From assembly GCF_900162685.1 (NCBI RefSeq), contig NZ_LT727828.1, positions 584,824-648,823 on the forward strand: a stretch of 64,000 nucleotides of DNA. Direction: 5' to 3'. Positions 53,061-61,338 of this stretch are shown one piece after another. Source of the DNA: Terribacillus halophilus. GTDB lineage: Bacteria; Bacillota; Bacilli; Bacillales; Amphibacillaceae. The number at the start of each line of letters is the position of its first letter. The stretch's first letter is position 1. The notes under the pieces are model-generated. The model was not told the origin of the DNA. It saw only the letters and a list, made by a program, of their open reading frames with translations, and searched no databases. The translations under genes were made by a program, and so were the position numbers.

Positions 53061-54779
53061 ATGGTATGGCAAGATACATATAAGAAGTGGAGTACCTTTG
53101 AATCACTTGATCCAAAATATAAAGAGGAGTTAGCAAACCTCGCAAACGATGAAACAGCTTTAGAAGATGCTTTTTATAAAGAGCTTACATTTGGTACCGG
53201 CGGTATGCGCGGTGTGCTTGGAGCAGGTACAAATCGCATGAACATCTATACTGTTCGGAAAGCTGTGGAAGGTTTAGCTATGTATTTGGAGACCAATGCC
53301 GCAGATTATAAAGAGCGAGGCGTAGCAGTTGCCTATGATTCTCGTTATATGTCACCAGAATTTGCAGACGAAACTGCTCGTGTGCTCGGTGCGCACGGAA
53401 TTCGTGCTCATGTGTTCGAATCTTTGCGTCCGACACCGCTATTATCTTTCGCTGTCCGCCATCTGAAGGCAGCTGCAGGTATTATGATTACAGCAAGTCA
53501 TAATCCGCCGGAATATAACGGATTTAAAGTATATAACGAAGATGGAGGTCAAATTCCTCCTGAACAAGCCGAAGCAATCATTGGTGAAATAGCGAAAGTG
53601 GAAGATGAACTAGCAGTGGAAGCGGCTGATTTAGAGACAATCCGCAATAATGGGCTGCTTCATGTAATTGGAGAAGATGTGGACAGTGCTTATCTAAAAG
53701 AATTAAAAACAATCTCCAACATGTCTGATTCTGCGAAAGAGCAGCTGGACAAGCTGCAAATTGTTTTCACGCCATTACATGGTACAGCACATGATTCTGT
53801 CCTTCGCGGCTTAGATCAGCTAGGGTTCCAGCATGTTCACGTGGTCAAAGAGCAAGCACAGCCGGATCCTGAGTTCTCAACTGTTGAATCGCCAAATCCG
53901 GAGGAACACCAAGCATTTGCTCTTGCGATGGAACAAGGTAAAGAAATCGGTGCCGATGTGCTCATCGGAACAGATCCTGATGCGGATCGTCTAGGTGTGG
54001 CAGTTCAAGATGGAAAAGGTGCCTATCAGGTGCTGACAGGTAATCAGCTCGGTACGCTAATGCTTGATTACGTGCTTACAAATGCGCCAGAAGAGGACTT
54101 GCGTAATGGGAAGCTAGTAAAGACAATTGTAACAACTGAAATGGGCCGCGCTGTAGCTGCATCTTACGGTGTTGATACAATAGACACGCTTACTGGTTTC
54201 AAATACATCGGAGAAAAGATCAAGCAGTTTGAATCGACATCCGAAAAATTCCTATTCGGTTATGAAGAAAGCTACGGCTATTTAATTGGTGACTTTGTAC
54301 GTGACAAAGATGCCGTACAAGCAGCAATGATCGCTTGTGAAATGGCTGCTCATTGGCGCGCCCAAGGCAAGACGCTTCTAGAAGCACTGCATGTATTGTA
54401 TGAGAAGCACGGTTTCTTCTTAGAAGATCTGCATTCGATTACATTAAAAGGAAAAGACGGAGCGGCTAAGATTGCCAGCATGATGGATGCTGTCCGTGCT
54501 GATACACCAAAAGAGCTAGGCGGCTTGAAAGTGCTTGCTGTAGAAGACTATGCAACACAAACAAGACATAATTTTGACTCCGGCAGCGACGAGAAGCTGA
54601 CACTGCCAAAAGAAAATGTTATCAAGCTGTTCCTCGAAAAAGACAGCTGGGTATGTCTGCGTCCATCAGGAACGGAACCGAAAATTAAGAGCTATTATGG
54701 CGTCAGCAGCGCAAGCTATGATAGCAGCTTAGAACTATTGAAACAGCTCAAAGCGGACCTTTCGAAGTACTTGCAGTAA
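53061..54779 (+). CDS. pgcA: Alpha-phosphoglucomutase
   Basis: The start is ATG 53061 (MVWQDTYKKW) after CAGGAGGAAGCATAT. PgcA interconverts glucose 6-phosphate and glucose 1-phosphate for UDP-glucose, hence glycolipid anchors and wall teichoic acid. The 572-residue enzyme has the substrate-entry FGTGGMRG, the phospho-serine loop TASHNPPEYNG, the metal loop DPDADR, the sugar-binding EESYGYL and the phosphate-binding RPSGTEPKIK. B. subtilis PgcA has 581 residues. It is monocistronic; downstream lies the promoter of terC. Confidence 0.95.
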   Translation: MVWQDTYKKWSTFESLDPKYKEELANLANDETALEDAFYKELTFGTGGMRGVLGAGTNRMNIYTVRKAVEGLAMYLETNAADYKERGVAVAYDSRYMSPEFADETARVLGAHGIRAHVFESLRPTPLLSFAVRHLKAAAGIMITASHNPPEYNGFKVYNEDGGQIPPEQAEAIIGEIAKVEDELAVEAADLETIRNNGLLHVIGEDVDSAYLKELKTISNMSDSAKEQLDKLQIVFTPLHGTAHDSVLRGLDQLGFQHVHVVKEQAQPDPEFSTVESPNPEEHQAFALAMEQGKEIGADVLIGTDPDADRLGVAVQDGKGAYQVLTGNQLGTLMLDYVLTNAPEEDLRNGKLVKTIVTTEMGRAVAASYGVDTIDTLTGFKYIGEKIKQFESTSEKFLFGYEESYGYLIGDFVRDKDAVQAAMIACEMAAHWRAQGKTLLEALHVLYEKHGFFLEDLHSITLKGKDGAAKIASMMDAVRADTPKELGGLKVLAVEDYATQTRHNFDSGSDEKLTLPKENVIKLFLEKDSWVCLRPSGTEPKIKSYYGVSSASYDSSLELLKQLKADLSKYLQ

Positions 54780-54782
54780 TAG

Positions 54783-54811
54783 TTGACTTTAATGGGAATT
54801 TCGACTACACT
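54783..54811 (+). promoter_or_regulatory. Sigma-A promoter of the terC transcript
   Basis: TTGACT (54783-54788), a 17-base spacer and TACACT (54806-54811). It immediately follows the pgcA stop codon and feeds the Mn riboswitch. Confidence 0.85.
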
Positions 54812-54837
54812 AAATTTGTGATAAGTGCAATTTGCTT

Positions 54838-54955
54838 TTAAAGGGGAGTAGCTACACAATAAAGTCGTCATTCCGAGAGAAATCTCCGGCTTTATTGGCA
54901 ACTCAGACGTTGTTAGCGAGACCTTTACCTTCTTGGTAAAGGTCTCGCTTTTTTT
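54838..54955 (+). ncRNA. yybP-ykoY manganese riboswitch with terminator
   Basis: The aptamer contains the conserved AAAGGGGAGTAGC (54839-54852), CGTCATTCCGAGAG, CCGGCTTTATTGGCAACTCAGACG and GCGAGACCTTTACC, the yybP-ykoY pattern including both Mn-binding internal loops. The expression platform is the perfect hairpin GCGAGACCTTTACC (54916-54929) / GGTAAAGGTCTCGC (54935-54948) plus seven T. Mn2+ binding should disfavour termination and switch on the exporter. Confidence 0.93.
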
Positions 54956-55038
54956 ATGAAAAAAGTGTTACGCCTTAGCCGAGAAGGGGTACGATTGCAA
55001 AAAGAATCGCATACTAAACTTAAAAGGAGCGTAACCAC

Positions 55039-55827
55039 ATGGATGCACAATTACTATTTGAGTACGGATGGGTGCTGATTGTCCTTGTCGGGCTTGAAGG
55101 AATTCTAGCCGCAGATAACGCATTAGTACTTGCAATCATGGTAAGACATTTGCCTGAAGAACAACGAAAGAAGGCACTATTTTACGGACTAGTAGGAGCA
55201 TTTGTACTTCGCTTTGCCTCTCTATTCGTCATTTCCTTCCTTGTTGATGTATGGCAGGTACAGGCGATTGGTGCAGCGTATCTGTTATTTATTTCTATCA
55301 AGAACTTGTATGATAAATTCAGCGCGAAGAACGATGATGTCGCTAATAAGAAGCCAAAAAAGGAAAGTGGCTTCTGGATGACTGTTCTCAAAGTAGAGCT
55401 TGCTGATTTAGCGTTCGCGGTCGATTCCATTCTTGCCGCTGTAGCACTTGCAGTAGCTCTTCCTCCAACAGGATGGGGGAACGTTGGCAGCTTGGATACT
55501 GGGCAGTTCGCAGTTGTTTTAGCTGGCGGTATGATTGGTATCATTATCATGCGTTTTGCAGCAAATGTATTTGTGGACCTGCTTCATACGCGACCAGCTT
55601 TGGAAGTTGCCGCATTTATCATCGTCGGCTGGGTAGGTGTGAAGTTAGTTGTTAGTACGCTTTCCCACGATTCCCTAGGGGTCTTGCCGCATGACTTCGC
55701 ACACTCGACTATATGGAAGCTCATCTTCTATGGTGTGCTTGTTGCGATTGCAGTTATCGGCTGGATTGTCTCCGGTAAAAACAAAGTGGAGCGCAAGCAC
55801 GAGGATTCAACTGAGGGAACAGAATAA
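55039..55827 (+). CDS. TerC family manganese exporter (MeeY/MeeF type)
   Basis: The ATG at 55039 follows AAAAGGAGCGTAACCAC. The 262-residue protein has seven to eight TM helices and the two TerC acidic motifs LEGILAADNALVLA (about 19-32) and VELADLAFAVDSILAA (about 119-134), whose Asp/Asn residues bind metal. B. subtilis homologues YkoY (MeeY) and YceF (MeeF) load Mn onto exported enzymes. The yybP-ykoY riboswitch upstream supports manganese as the substrate. It has its own terminator. Confidence 0.93.
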   Translation: MDAQLLFEYGWVLIVLVGLEGILAADNALVLAIMVRHLPEEQRKKALFYGLVGAFVLRFASLFVISFLVDVWQVQAIGAAYLLFISIKNLYDKFSAKNDDVANKKPKKESGFWMTVLKVELADLAFAVDSILAAVALAVALPPTGWGNVGSLDTGQFAVVLAGGMIGIIIMRFAANVFVDLLHTRPALEVAAFIIVGWVGVKLVVSTLSHDSLGVLPHDFAHSTIWKLIFYGVLVAIAVIGWIVSGKNKVERKHEDSTEGTE

Positions 55828-55837
55828 TGAAACAGCA

Positions 55838-55872
55838 AACCCTTCTGCTAATTTTTGCAGAAGGGTTTTTTA
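55838..55872 (+). terminator. Terminator of terC
   Basis: AACCCTTCTGC (55838-55848) pairs with GCAGAAGGGTT (55857-55867), followed by a T run. Confidence 0.88.
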
Positions 55873-55946
55873 ATCAGACATTTTGTTTTTCTACCATAGA
55901 AGCGTTAAAATAAAAGAAAGAGAAGATAAAGAAAGGGATGCAGACC

Positions 55947-56393
55947 ATGTCAGAACATCATTTTCACTTAGCAGCAGCTTGGCCAGGAGGAAGAAACAGC
56001 TCTGGTACAATAGAAGCAGGAAATCTAAAGACGGAAATTAGTATTCCGCCTGAAATGGGTGGACCTGGCATTGGTACAAACCCGGACGAAATGCTGCTTG
56101 GTGCAGCAGCCACTTGCTATGTCATTACCTTGGCGGCGATGATAGAACGAGCTGACTTGCCGCTTTCTTCAATGAAATTGGAGTCAGAGGGCATTGTTGA
56201 CGAAACGAATGGAGTTATAACCTATAAACGGATCATTCACCGGCCGACTGTCTATTTAAAAGCAGAAGCTACAGATAAGCAATTTCAGATGCTGGAAAGA
56301 CTGGCCGTGAAAGCAGAAGAAAGTTGTATGATTACAAGAGCAATAAAAGGAAATGTGGAAGTGAGTCTGGAAGCTGATTTAAACATCGAATAA
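55947..56393 (+). CDS. OsmC family peroxiredoxin
   Basis: The start is ATG 55947, nine bases after AAAGGG. The 148-residue protein has the OsmC fold with two conserved cysteines, in LGAAATCYVITLAAMIE (about residue 55) and AEESCMITRAIKGNV (about residue 130), as in thiol-dependent organic hydroperoxide reductases. It resembles the SACOL1771-type subfamily rather than Ohr. It lies 44 bases before zur and may be transcribed with it. Confidence 0.85.
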   Translation: MSEHHFHLAAAWPGGRNSSGTIEAGNLKTEISIPPEMGGPGIGTNPDEMLLGAAATCYVITLAAMIERADLPLSSMKLESEGIVDETNGVITYKRIIHRPTVYLKAEATDKQFQMLERLAVKAEESCMITRAIKGNVEVSLEADLNIE

Positions 56394-56437
56394 ACTTCCT
56401 GACAAAGCTTTACTTTATAATAAAGGACGGAAAGCGT

Positions 56438-56851
56438 ATGAATAGTGAACGTGCGATGCATATTCTGAAAGAGAATGGCTTTAAACAGACAAAGCAGCGC
56501 GAAAAACTGTTGGATATTTTTCAGAAACGGTCCCAGTATTCCGCGGTAAATGATCTTTGGAAGGACTTTCGAGAAGATTTTCCAAGTGCCAGTTACGATA
56601 CTGTATACCGCAATTTATATACAATGGCTGAGCTCGGTATTCTAGAGATGACAACAATTGACGGAGATAAGCATTTCCGTTACCACTGCAATGTGGAGGG
56701 GCACCATCACCACTTTATCTGTAAGCAGTGCGGCATAACAAAAGCAATTGATGTCTGTCCGATAGCTGATGTGCAGACCGTGCTGCCGGGTGGTTATACG
56801 ATAGAAAATCATAATTTTGAAGTGTATGGCGTTTGTCCTGCCTGTCAATAA
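56438..56851 (+). CDS. zur: Zinc uptake regulator Zur (Fur family)
   Basis: The 137-residue Fur-family repressor has an N-terminal winged helix (residues 1-80, GFKQTKQREKLLDIF, SYDTVYRNLYTM) and a C-terminal metal domain: EGHHHHFICKQCG with the regulatory histidines and CxxC, then VYGVCPACQ completing the structural zinc site. The HHHH and CPxC layout is that of Zur rather than PerR or Fur. Two Zur-box-like repeats sit in the promoter of the next gene, a zinc-binding lipoprotein, which supports the call. ATG follows AAAGGACGGAAAGCGT. Confidence 0.92.
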   Translation: MNSERAMHILKENGFKQTKQREKLLDIFQKRSQYSAVNDLWKDFREDFPSASYDTVYRNLYTMAELGILEMTTIDGDKHFRYHCNVEGHHHHFICKQCGITKAIDVCPIADVQTVLPGGYTIENHNFEVYGVCPACQ

Positions 56852-56881
56852 TCTATTGATGGGCAGTTTTTTTATGAAGAA

Positions 56882-56919
56882 ACGTAACCATTACTGTTTA
56901 CAAATAGTAATGGTTACGA
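56882..56919 (+). promoter_or_regulatory. Two Zur-box-like operators overlapping the znuA promoter
   Basis: Box 1 ACGTAACCATTACTG (56882-56896) and box 2 TAGTAATGGTTACGA (56905-56919) are near inverted copies of each other. Against the B. subtilis Zur core TCGTAATNATTACGA, box 2 matches 12 of 14 positions and box 1 matches 10. Box 2 fills the promoter spacer exactly. The two can also form a 13-bp hairpin in RNA. Confidence 0.8.
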
Positions 56920-56925
56920 TATAAT
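56897..56925 (+). promoter_or_regulatory. Sigma-A promoter of znuA
   Basis: TTTACA (56897-56902), a 17-base spacer and TATAAT (56920-56925). Zur bound to box 2 would block RNA polymerase when zinc is sufficient. Confidence 0.85.
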
Positions 56926-56960
56926 CCCAATAGAGTTTATCATCCAACGGGAGGATTATT

Positions 56961-58004
56961 ATGTTAAAGAAATCATTATTTGCTATTAGTACCACTCTCC
57001 TGCTTGTTTTACTTGCAGCTTGCTCGAACGGCGGCAGTCAAGACAGCACGGAAGATGGTAAGATGAAAATTTACACAACTATTTATCCAATTCAATATTT
57101 CACGGAGCAAATCGGCGGCGACCAAGTAGAAGTTGAGTCTGTGCTTCCACCGGGAAGTGATGCACACAGCTTTGAACCAACATCCAATCAGATTGTTGAC
57201 ATCGCGAAAGCTAATGCATTTCTTTATTCCAGTGACGAGCTGGAAACGTATGCTGGAACAATAGCTGATGCAATTGGCGATGAAGATGTAACAATTAAGC
57301 AGTTGGCGGGAGATATTAACTTATTGCCATTTGGTGAAGAACACGATCATAGCCATGAGGATGAAGCAGCAGAAGAAGAACACGATCATAGCCATGAAGA
57401 TGAAGCAGCGGAAGAAGAGCATGACCACAGCCATGAGGATGAAGCAACAGAAGAAGAACACGATCATGATCATGGCAGCATCGACCCGCATTACTGGCTT
57501 GATCCAGAGCGCACAAAACAAATGGCCGAAAATATAAAAAATACACTTGTCGAGCTGGATTCAGACAACAAAGCGGCTTACGAAGAAAACTATACAGAAG
57601 TAGCACAAAAACTGGACGAACTTGATCAGAAGTTCCAGCAAGCTGTCGAAGGCAAGAAAAATAAGAAAATCATTGTTTCTCATGCTGCTTACGGGTATTG
57701 GGAAGACAGTTATGGTATTGAACAGATCGCCATTACTGGATTGTCTCCTACCAATGAACCTTCTCAGCAAAAACTAGAGAATATCATTCATACAGCAGAA
57801 GATAACAAGCTAAATTATGTTTTATTTGAGCAAAATGTATCCCCGAAAGTAGCATCGATTGTACAAGATGAAATTGATGCAGATGTGTTGCGTATTCATA
57901 ATCTGGAGACAATTACTGAAGAAGAAGCTAATGAAGGGGAAGATTATTTTAGTCTTATGAATAACAATATCGAAACGCTGGAGCAAGCACTGACAAATAA
58001 ATAA
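56961..58004 (+). CDS. znuA: Zinc ABC transporter substrate-binding lipoprotein
   Basis: The 347-residue protein has a lipoprotein signal peptide with lipobox LLAAC (Cys21), then the cluster A-I metal-binding fold. Zinc ligands are expected in GSDAHSFEP, DPHYWLDP and VSHAAYGYW. Between the first two ligands lies a His/Asp/Glu-rich loop of about three and a half 13-residue repeats (EEHDHSHEDEAAE; 39-bp DNA repeats at about 57336-57470), larger than in most homologues and probably a zinc-gathering loop. No ATPase or permease gene follows, so it works with a transporter encoded elsewhere. ATG follows GGGAGGATTATT. Confidence 0.92.
   Translation: MLKKSLFAISTTLLLVLLAACSNGGSQDSTEDGKMKIYTTIYPIQYFTEQIGGDQVEVESVLPPGSDAHSFEPTSNQIVDIAKANAFLYSSDELETYAGTIADAIGDEDVTIKQLAGDINLLPFGEEHDHSHEDEAAEEEHDHSHEDEAAEEEHDHSHEDEATEEEHDHDHGSIDPHYWLDPERTKQMAENIKNTLVELDSDNKAAYEENYTEVAQKLDELDQKFQQAVEGKKNKKIIVSHAAYGYWEDSYGIEQIAITGLSPTNEPSQQKLENIIHTAEDNKLNYVLFEQNVSPKVASIVQDEIDADVLRIHNLETITEEEANEGEDYFSLMNNNIETLEQALTNK
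57336..57470 (+). repeat. 39-bp tandem repeats within znuA
   Basis: About 3.5 in-frame copies encode EEHDHSHEDEAAE with minor changes (AAE, AAE, ATE, then HDHDHG). The copies are nearly identical at the DNA level, so copy number may vary between strains by slippage. Confidence 0.85.
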
Positions 58005-58029
58005 ACTGGGATGCTAGTCCTCAGCTAAC

Positions 58030-58086
58030 AAAAATCTGAACGGTGATGAGAATCAGGAATTCTCTCAAGTTCAGATTTTTTTATTT
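58030..58086 (+). terminator. Terminator of znuA
   Basis: AAAATCTGAAC (58031-58041) pairs with GTTCAGATTTT (58069-58079), with an inner GAGAAT/ATTCTC hairpin and a T run. Confidence 0.8.
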
Positions 58087-58210
58087 GAGTTGCTATCATC
58101 GAAAAGAACCTCATATCCTTGCAGAAGTATATTTCTCCAATGTTATGTTTCGTGAATATTCTAATTTAAAGGTATAATGAACTGATATAAATGTTATTGG
58201 AGGGATAAAC

Positions 58211-59455
58211 ATGAAGAAATTCGAAGAACAATTGCAGCAATTTGCTGAACTGGCTATCCAGACAGGAGTCAATCTGCAAGAAGGACAAGGTTTGCTGCTT
58301 GTTGCACCGATAGAAGCTGTTCGATTTGTCCGGATGGTATCCGAAGAAGCATACAAAGCAGGAGCTAAAGATGTACATACAGAGTGGATTGATGAAGAGC
58401 TAGTCGTGCAGCGCTATACGCATGCCCCACTAGAAGCGCTAGAGAATGTGCCAGCTTGGAAATTCCACGGACGAAATGAAATGGTAAAAGATAATTACGC
58501 TGTTTTGAACATCATAGGAGAGAATCCAGATCTTTTGGAAAAAGTGGATGGTGAAAAGGTTTCTGCCTACATGAAATCAGCTGGTAAAGGCCTGACGCCA
58601 TATCGTGAATTTATGATGAAAGATAAAATGCAATGGTCCATTGTTGCGTACCCAACTGTAGCTTGGTCCAAAAAAGTATTTCCGGATAAACCTGTTGAAG
58701 AAGCACAGGAAGCCATGATGGAAGAAATCTTGCGCATCAGCCGTGTGACTGGAAATGAAGATCCCAATGCTGCTTGGAAGGCACACAACGCACAGCTTCA
58801 TATAGCAGCGAATTATTTAAATAAACAGCAGTTTTCAAAACTAATTTATAAAGCAAAAGGAACGGATCTGTCAATTGAGCTTCCGAAAGGCCATATTTGG
58901 AGCGGTGGTTCGGGTCCAACAGAAGCAGGTGTTGATTTTAATGCCAACATCCCTACAGAGGAAGTCTTTACGATGCCGCATAAAAATGGTGTTAATGGTA
59001 CCGTATCCAGTACACTTCCATACAACTTTAATGGCCAGCTGATTGAAGACTTCGAACTGACTTTTAAAGATGGTGAAGTTGTGGATTACAAAGCGAAAAA
59101 AGGCCAAGTTGCACTGAAAAACCTTCTCGAAGCGGACGCTGGTGCGAAACGTCTTGGTGAAGTAGCATTAGTACCGCATAAATCACCAGTTTCACAATCT
59201 GGCTTAATCTTCTACAATACACTGTTTGATGAGAATGCGTCCTGCCACCTTGCTTTAGGAAAAGCTTATCCAACTTGTATCGAAGGTGGCAATGACATGA
59301 CAGCAGCTGAGCTGGACGCTGCGGGAGTGAATGACAGCATCATGCATGAAGACTTTATGATTGGGTCTGCCGATTTGGACATTGACGGCGTGAAAGAAGA
59401 CGGCACAGTTGTAGCAGTATTCCGCAAAGGTGCCTGGGCATTCGAATTTAAATAA
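58211..59455 (+). CDS. M29 family aminopeptidase, paralog 2
   Basis: The 414-residue protein is a clear paralog of the one at 43120. It has the same segments FNANIPTEEVFTMPHK, GEVALVPHKSPVSQSGLIFYNTLFDENASCH, HLALGKAYP and MIGSADLDIDG. It differs over the N-terminal half. The ATG at 58211 follows TTGGAGGGATAAAC. Both copies look intact, so the genome carries at least two cytosolic M29 enzymes. Its stop codon abuts the stop codon of ligD with no bases between, leaving no room for a terminator outside the coding regions. Confidence 0.9.
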   Translation: MKKFEEQLQQFAELAIQTGVNLQEGQGLLLVAPIEAVRFVRMVSEEAYKAGAKDVHTEWIDEELVVQRYTHAPLEALENVPAWKFHGRNEMVKDNYAVLNIIGENPDLLEKVDGEKVSAYMKSAGKGLTPYREFMMKDKMQWSIVAYPTVAWSKKVFPDKPVEEAQEAMMEEILRISRVTGNEDPNAAWKAHNAQLHIAANYLNKQQFSKLIYKAKGTDLSIELPKGHIWSGGSGPTEAGVDFNANIPTEEVFTMPHKNGVNGTVSSTLPYNFNGQLIEDFELTFKDGEVVDYKAKKGQVALKNLLEADAGAKRLGEVALVPHKSPVSQSGLIFYNTLFDENASCHLALGKAYPTCIEGGNDMTAAELDAAGVNDSIMHEDFMIGSADLDIDGVKEDGTVVAVFRKGAWAFEFK

Positions 59456-61240
59456 TCATACCAACTGCAAGATAGAATCAAGCTTTTGGCTGTTCCGCAC
59501 TTCTTCATAGGAGGTGAAGGGACAGCCTTTTTGCCGTATCCGCTCCGGAACAGTATATATAGTAAAGTCTTTCAGTGTTAAACCTTCTTTCACTTCTTCC
59601 CAAAATAAAGGGGCGCTAACGGTTCCGCCGCTGCGTTTTCTAGCAGTGTATGGGACAGGAAGTGTTTTACCTTTTCCGAATTGAACATAGTCAATATACA
59701 ATCGCTCATGGCGGTTCTTTTTCATTCTTTCGATGGTGAAAAGATCTGGATGCTGCTGTACGAGCAATCTGGCCAGTGCTTCTGTAAAAGTGCCAGCCTC
59801 TTCATAGGAGAGCTGTTTTTCAGGCAGCGGGATAAACAGCTGCAGGCCGCTGCTTCCTGACGTTTTAATAAACGTATACAGTTCCATTTGATCGAGCCAC
59901 TCTTTCAGCAAATTAGCAGCTTTAATAGCCAAAGGAAGTGCATCATCCGTAGGTGGATCTAAGTCAATCGCAATCTCGCACGGATAGTCCGCCTCGATAT
60001 AATGAAAAGGTGCATGAAACTCAATACTGCCGTGGTTGGCGAACCAAATTAAGCTCTGCAAATCAGGACACTGCAGTGTTTTTGAATTAGGAATGAAGTC
60101 TGGAGCGTACTCCGGCCTGTGCTTTTGATAAAAAAAATCTGCTTCTACGCCATCTGGGCAGCGGATAACGGTCAGCTCTCGATTCACCATATGGGGAAGC
60201 ATAAAAGGAGCAACCGTCCGGATATACAAAAGGTAACGCAGCTTCTCTATGCTAGCTTGCTCCCAATATAGCTTATCCAGTTTGCTCAATTCCACCGATT
60301 CCGGGAACTGCGCCAAGTCTAGAAAGGCTTGCTGAACAGTACAGTCAGAAGCAGTAGTTTGCGGGGACAAGCCTTGAAAACGAGGCTCACGTAATTCTTC
60401 ATCTGACTGTCCTAAACAATGAATTTTTGCACAAATCGCTGGCGGGAGGGTGAGGAGATTGTTCACTGCTTTTCCGTTTTCTTTAAAAAATGCGGTCAGT
60501 GTGTTCCGCTCTTTATCTTCAAGCCCATGTTTACATTTTCCGACTGGTACAAACCTGCCTTCATCATCAGCCAGCTGTGCATGGAAATAGTCATTTACTG
60601 TATCGTAGGCTGTCAGTACCGCTGAAATGGTCCGCCAATTCTTGATTTTGTACCAGTCATGATGTTGTTTTCCTGTTTTGTACGTACTGGCAGATCGCTT
60701 TGCTATAATTCCTTCTCCTTGATGCAGCACAACATCATGTAATAACGTTTCTGGATTTTGTGAATAGTCAACATAGCGGATAGCCGCTGGGTACGCATTA
60801 AAAAGCTCGATTAGTTCCTGAAGTGCTTGTTTCCGCGATGATAGTCGGCGCTTCTCCTGTCTCTTTCCGCTGTCGGTAAGTAAATCAAATGCCATGTAAA
60901 CGGCAGGGCGTTTGGATGCGGTTTGCTGAATACGATCCGCCGCTTTCATTCTTCCGCGTGTCTGCAGTAAGCCGAAATCACCACTAAGTTTGTTTTTCGG
61001 TATAATAAGTTCCCCATCAATGGAGAAGGGAATATGTTTCTGAACTAGCTGTTTTTGCTGCTTACAGTACGAAATCACCTCTGGGAACTGGGCAGTTAAG
61101 TCAACACCATTTTTACTTGTCAGACAGATGTGATCATCTGTGACTGTTAACACAGCTCGAAACCCATCATATTTCACTTCATAAATCCATTCCTCGCCAA
61201 CAGGATAGGTGTCCCGGTAAATCGGCTTCATAACCTGCAT
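59456..61240 (-). CDS. ligD: ATP-dependent DNA ligase LigD (LIG-POL)
   Basis: LigD seals double-strand breaks with Ku in bacterial non-homologous end joining. The 594-residue protein has an N-terminal ligase domain, with the adenylated Lys in EVKYDGFR (residues 21-28), DGEL and the later ligase motifs, followed by an oligonucleotide-binding region (to about 300). A C-terminal primase-polymerase domain follows, with catalytic acidic residues in IAIDLDPPTDD and the ligand SGSSGLQLFIPL. There is no phosphoesterase domain. The order and length match B. subtilis LigD/YkoU (611). ATG 61240 follows AAAGGAGCGCGATACT. It diverges from ku. Confidence 0.93.
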   Translation of the reverse strand: MQVMKPIYRDTYPVGEEWIYEVKYDGFRAVLTVTDDHICLTSKNGVDLTAQFPEVISYCKQQKQLVQKHIPFSIDGELIIPKNKLSGDFGLLQTRGRMKAADRIQQTASKRPAVYMAFDLLTDSGKRQEKRRLSSRKQALQELIELFNAYPAAIRYVDYSQNPETLLHDVVLHQGEGIIAKRSASTYKTGKQHHDWYKIKNWRTISAVLTAYDTVNDYFHAQLADDEGRFVPVGKCKHGLEDKERNTLTAFFKENGKAVNNLLTLPPAICAKIHCLGQSDEELREPRFQGLSPQTTASDCTVQQAFLDLAQFPESVELSKLDKLYWEQASIEKLRYLLYIRTVAPFMLPHMVNRELTVIRCPDGVEADFFYQKHRPEYAPDFIPNSKTLQCPDLQSLIWFANHGSIEFHAPFHYIEADYPCEIAIDLDPPTDDALPLAIKAANLLKEWLDQMELYTFIKTSGSSGLQLFIPLPEKQLSYEEAGTFTEALARLLVQQHPDLFTIERMKKNRHERLYIDYVQFGKGKTLPVPYTARKRSGGTVSAPLFWEEVKEGLTLKDFTIYTVPERIRQKGCPFTSYEEVRNSQKLDSILQLV

Positions 61241-61263
61241 AGTATCGCGCTCCTTTTCTTGTT

Positions 61264-61316
61264 CTAGTTTGAGAACATTGTCACAGAATTAAACATGCTG
61301 CAATCGCACAAACTAG
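61264..61316. promoter_or_regulatory. Divergent ligD/ku control region with sigma-G-like promoter for ku
   Basis: For ku, GAATT (61286-61290), an 18-base spacer and CAAACTA (61309-61315) resemble the sigma-G consensus GHATR-N18-CATWMTA (4 of 5 and 6 of 7). CTAGTTTG (61264-61271) and CAAACTAG (61309-61316) are perfect inverted ends, so the ligD strand also reads CAAACTA, but no matching -35 was found for it. In B. subtilis both genes are expressed in the forespore by sigma-G. Confidence 0.5.
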
Positions 61317-61338
61317 CCAAAAAAGGAGGAAACAGAAC

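Noticed and set aside
57336-57470. CRISPR-like array
   Set aside because: The repeats are contiguous, in frame and encode a His-rich loop; there are no unique spacers.
57316-57606. Leu/Phe-rich minus-strand ORFs in znuA
   Set aside because: They are antisense to the His/Glu-rich tandem repeat; no ribosome binding site.
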